A DNA stretch of 64,000 nt, from assembly GCA_016716305.1 (NCBI GenBank), contig JADJWP010000002.1:1486501-1550500 (forward strand), written 5' to 3'. The position numbers and the translations under genes are program-made. The notes below the pieces were generated by a model. The model did not search any database and was not told the origin of the DNA. It saw nothing but the letters and a program-made list of their open reading frames with translations. This DNA is from Chloracidobacterium sp. GTDB taxonomy: Bacteria; Acidobacteriota; Blastocatellia; Pyrinomonadales; Pyrinomonadaceae. This document shows, piece after piece, positions 62,659-64,000 of the stretch (the stretch's first letter is position 1; every line of letters begins with the position of its first letter).

Positions 62659-63273
62659 ATGGTTGATTTGATTCCCTCTTCAGAATCGGTAATGGAAATT
62701 CTAAGGACCACCGGCGCCTATCGCCGCGGTCATTTTATTTATCCGAACGGAAAACACGCTTCGCACTACTTTCAGATGCCGCTGGCGTTTCGTTACTACG
62801 ATAACGCCCGGATACTATCGGTCGGATTGAGCCGTATGTTCAGGATGGAAAAGGCGATCTCAAGCCGGCTTCCAAAGGTCTCGGTGATAAGCCCGAGCCC
62901 GGGCGGCATCATGGTGGCGTTCGGCGTGCGTGAGGCACTCGGTGCCGACCAGATCTACTGGGCTGAGATGGAAGACGGCAAAAGGCAATTTCGTCAGTAC
63001 ATCGGCGAAGGCGACGTTTATCCGTCGATCATCGTCGACGACATCGTGCGGTCGGGCCGAGCGATCCAGGAGACGGTTGACATCGTCAAGAGCGTCGGTT
63101 CAGAGGTGATCGGGATCGGTGCGATCGCGAGGTTTGAGGATGGGCCGACGGAATTTGAAGGGATCGAGGTCAAGAGTCTTTTGACATTTGACGTCAATTT
63201 CTACGAAACAGAAGACGAGTGGAAAAAGTCGCGAAGCGCTTCGGACGCTGAAGAAGAAAAGGTCCGGTATTGA
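62659..63273 (+). CDS. orotate phosphoribosyltransferase-like protein
   Basis: A 204-residue type I phosphoribosyltransferase. The PRPP-binding motif is YPSIIVDDIVRSGRAIQETV (D-D with S-G). N-terminal GHFIYPNGKHASHYFQMPLA resembles the OMP-PRTase hood region (GHFxLxSGxHSxxY), and VISPSPGGIMVAFGVREALG is the second substrate loop with PGG. It is most like PyrE, but some conserved catalytic-loop residues differ (AEMEDGKRQFRQYIGEGD in place of KR/K-x-H-G), so a role in nucleotide salvage is also possible. AGGAG precedes the ATG. Convergent with recR. Confidence 0.82.
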   Translation: MVDLIPSSESVMEILRTTGAYRRGHFIYPNGKHASHYFQMPLAFRYYDNARILSVGLSRMFRMEKAISSRLPKVSVISPSPGGIMVAFGVREALGADQIYWAEMEDGKRQFRQYIGEGDVYPSIIVDDIVRSGRAIQETVDIVKSVGSEVIGIGAIARFEDGPTEFEGIEVKSLLTFDVNFYETEDEWKKSRSASDAEEEKVRY

Positions 63274-63287
63274 TGCCGGAAACCGGG

Positions 63288-63911
63288 TCAGATCTCATGC
63301 CGGTTGGTCAAGGCCTTGTCCATCGTCACTTCATCGACGTATTCAAGGTCAGAACCGACCGGCATTCCCATTGCTATTCGTGTGGTCCTGACACCAAGCG
63401 GTCTTAACAAACGGGCGATGTAATTCGCGGTCGCTTCCCCTTCGGTCGTCGGATTTGTCGCGACAATGACCTCTTTTACCTCTACTCCCTCATTCTTTTC
63501 GGGCATCAACCGAGGAAACAGATTTGCGATCATCAGTTCATCGGGCCCGACGCCGCGGATCGGCGACAGCGAACCGTGGAGAATGTGATAAAGCCCGCGA
63601 AACGAGCGCGTCTTTTCAACCGCAACAAGGTTGTAGGGTTCTTCGACAATGCAGATGATCGAACGGTCGCGTTTTGGATTAGAGCAGTAGAGACACGGAT
63701 CTACATCGGTCAGATTGTTGCAGACCGAGCAAAAGACTATCTTTTCTTTGACCTCGCGAAGAGCCGCGACAAAATTATCGACCTCGTGCTGCGGCCTGCG
63801 AAGTATATAGAACGCCAGCCGCTGCGCCGATTTATGGCCGATGCCCGGCAGGCGTTTGAATTCGTCGATAAGCCGGGCGACCGGTTCTGAATAATCAAGC
63901 ATCTGATTCAC
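63288..63911 (-). CDS. recR: recombination mediator RecR
   Basis: A 207-residue RecR. An N-terminal helix-hairpin-helix (ARLIDEFKRLPGIGHKSAQR), a C4 zinc finger (FCSVCNNLTDVDPCLYCSNP), a Toprim domain with CIVEEPYNLVAVEKTRSFRG, EVIVATNPTTEGEATANYIA and LGVRTTRIAMGMPVGSDLEY followed by the family's C-terminal DEVTMDKALTNRHEI are all present. It acts with RecO to load RecA onto gapped DNA. Start ATG 63911 (a second ATG at 63902 is possible). It is 22 bp after ybaB, the classic ybaB-recR pair. Confidence 0.95.
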   Translation of the reverse strand: MNQMLDYSEPVARLIDEFKRLPGIGHKSAQRLAFYILRRPQHEVDNFVAALREVKEKIVFCSVCNNLTDVDPCLYCSNPKRDRSIICIVEEPYNLVAVEKTRSFRGLYHILHGSLSPIRGVGPDELMIANLFPRLMPEKNEGVEVKEVIVATNPTTEGEATANYIARLLRPLGVRTTRIAMGMPVGSDLEYVDEVTMDKALTNRHEI

Positions 63912-63933
63912 TGCGGAGTTCCGCGTTCCGCAT

Positions 63934-64000
63934 TCAGATCAGCCCGGGCGGAAGCATCCCGCCAAGCTTGCCTTTGAGCGACTCTTCGACCTTGCGGTGA
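63934..64000 (-). CDS. ybaB: YbaB/EbfC nucleoid-associated protein (C-terminus only)
   Basis: Partial; runs off the right edge. The last 21 codons read HRKVEESLKGKLGGMLPPGL and I, matching the end of YbaB (VEESMxxKxGGL...PG). Together with the following recR 22 bp away, the usual ybaB-recR order makes the identification reliable despite the short length. Confidence 0.78.
   Translation of the reverse strand, partial: HRKVEESLKGKLGGMLPPGLI

Overview
The window looks like chromosome from an acidobacterium of the Blastocatellia/Pyrinomonas type. This is inferred from gene content, not from a search: futalosine-pathway MqnE, a dnaK-dnaJ-hspR operon of the actinobacterial/acidobacterial kind, a fused E2-E1 2-oxoglutarate enzyme (Kgd type), a large Oar-like carboxypeptidase-regulatory TonB-dependent receptor, and several secreted proteins ending in FG-GAP/VCBS repeats of the form DYDGDGKxDxAxFRP. 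No tRNA, rRNA, CRISPR array or replication origin was recognised.

Layout. 1-6016 is an unusual modular stretch downstream of mqnE. The last ~90-120 bp of mqnE occur three times (the genuine end, then degenerate copies at 2135-2238 and 3776-3901). Each copy is followed by an unrelated secreted or membrane protein. The second and third modules then carry a 21-bp tandem-repeat array, an identical 30-bp block, a DUF433/DUF5615 toxin-antitoxin pair and a DinB-like gene, which is a 5' remnant in one module and complete in the other. 6185-7198 holds two DUF genes. 7252-9964 is a PerR-like regulator and katG on the minus strand, with an operator embedded in the promoter. 10033-14633 has a ferritin-like protein, a VOC protein, a sugar-nucleotide epimerase, an RDD membrane protein, and ribH-nusB. 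14732-21039 holds kgd, a CapA-like lipoprotein and a secreted hypothetical protein. 21130-29447 holds smc (with a large acidic insertion in its head), a DUF4388 protein and the TonB-dependent receptor. 29545-33340 is the dnaK-dnaJ-hspR heat-shock operon with a HAIR operator over the -35 region.

33431-39885 is an accessory island. It holds a papain-like protease, a hypothetical protein, a large imperfect palindrome abutting the first ~20 codons of a DNA methyltransferase, a DUF5131-related gene without its cysteines, a zinc-ribbon/HNH pair, decayed fragments, and a complete RAYT (IS200-like) element with terminal hairpins. 40203-43836 holds two secreted FG-GAP proteins, one with an M23 peptidase. 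43903-49175 is housekeeping: pgsA, a metallophosphoesterase, tyrS, a GNAT acetyltransferase and proC, plus an alpha/beta hydrolase containing EF-hand loops. 49210-53768 holds an amidohydrolase, an S9 peptidase, a stand-alone SRA-like protein and a TonB-C protein. 53920-61970 is a beta-propeller-rich block: a PD40/thrombospondin-3 protein, a membrane winged-helix/PD40 regulator and an M12B-like metalloprotease with FG-GAP repeats. 62131-64000 holds a NUDIX hydrolase, a phosphoribosyltransferase, recR and the end of ybaB.

How they work together. The core genes sit in short operons, often with 4-bp ATGA overlaps. The secreted proteins suggest heavy investment in extracellular proteolysis and large surface propellers. 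The accessory island and the mqnE-linked array are the places where DNA appears to have been gained and lost.
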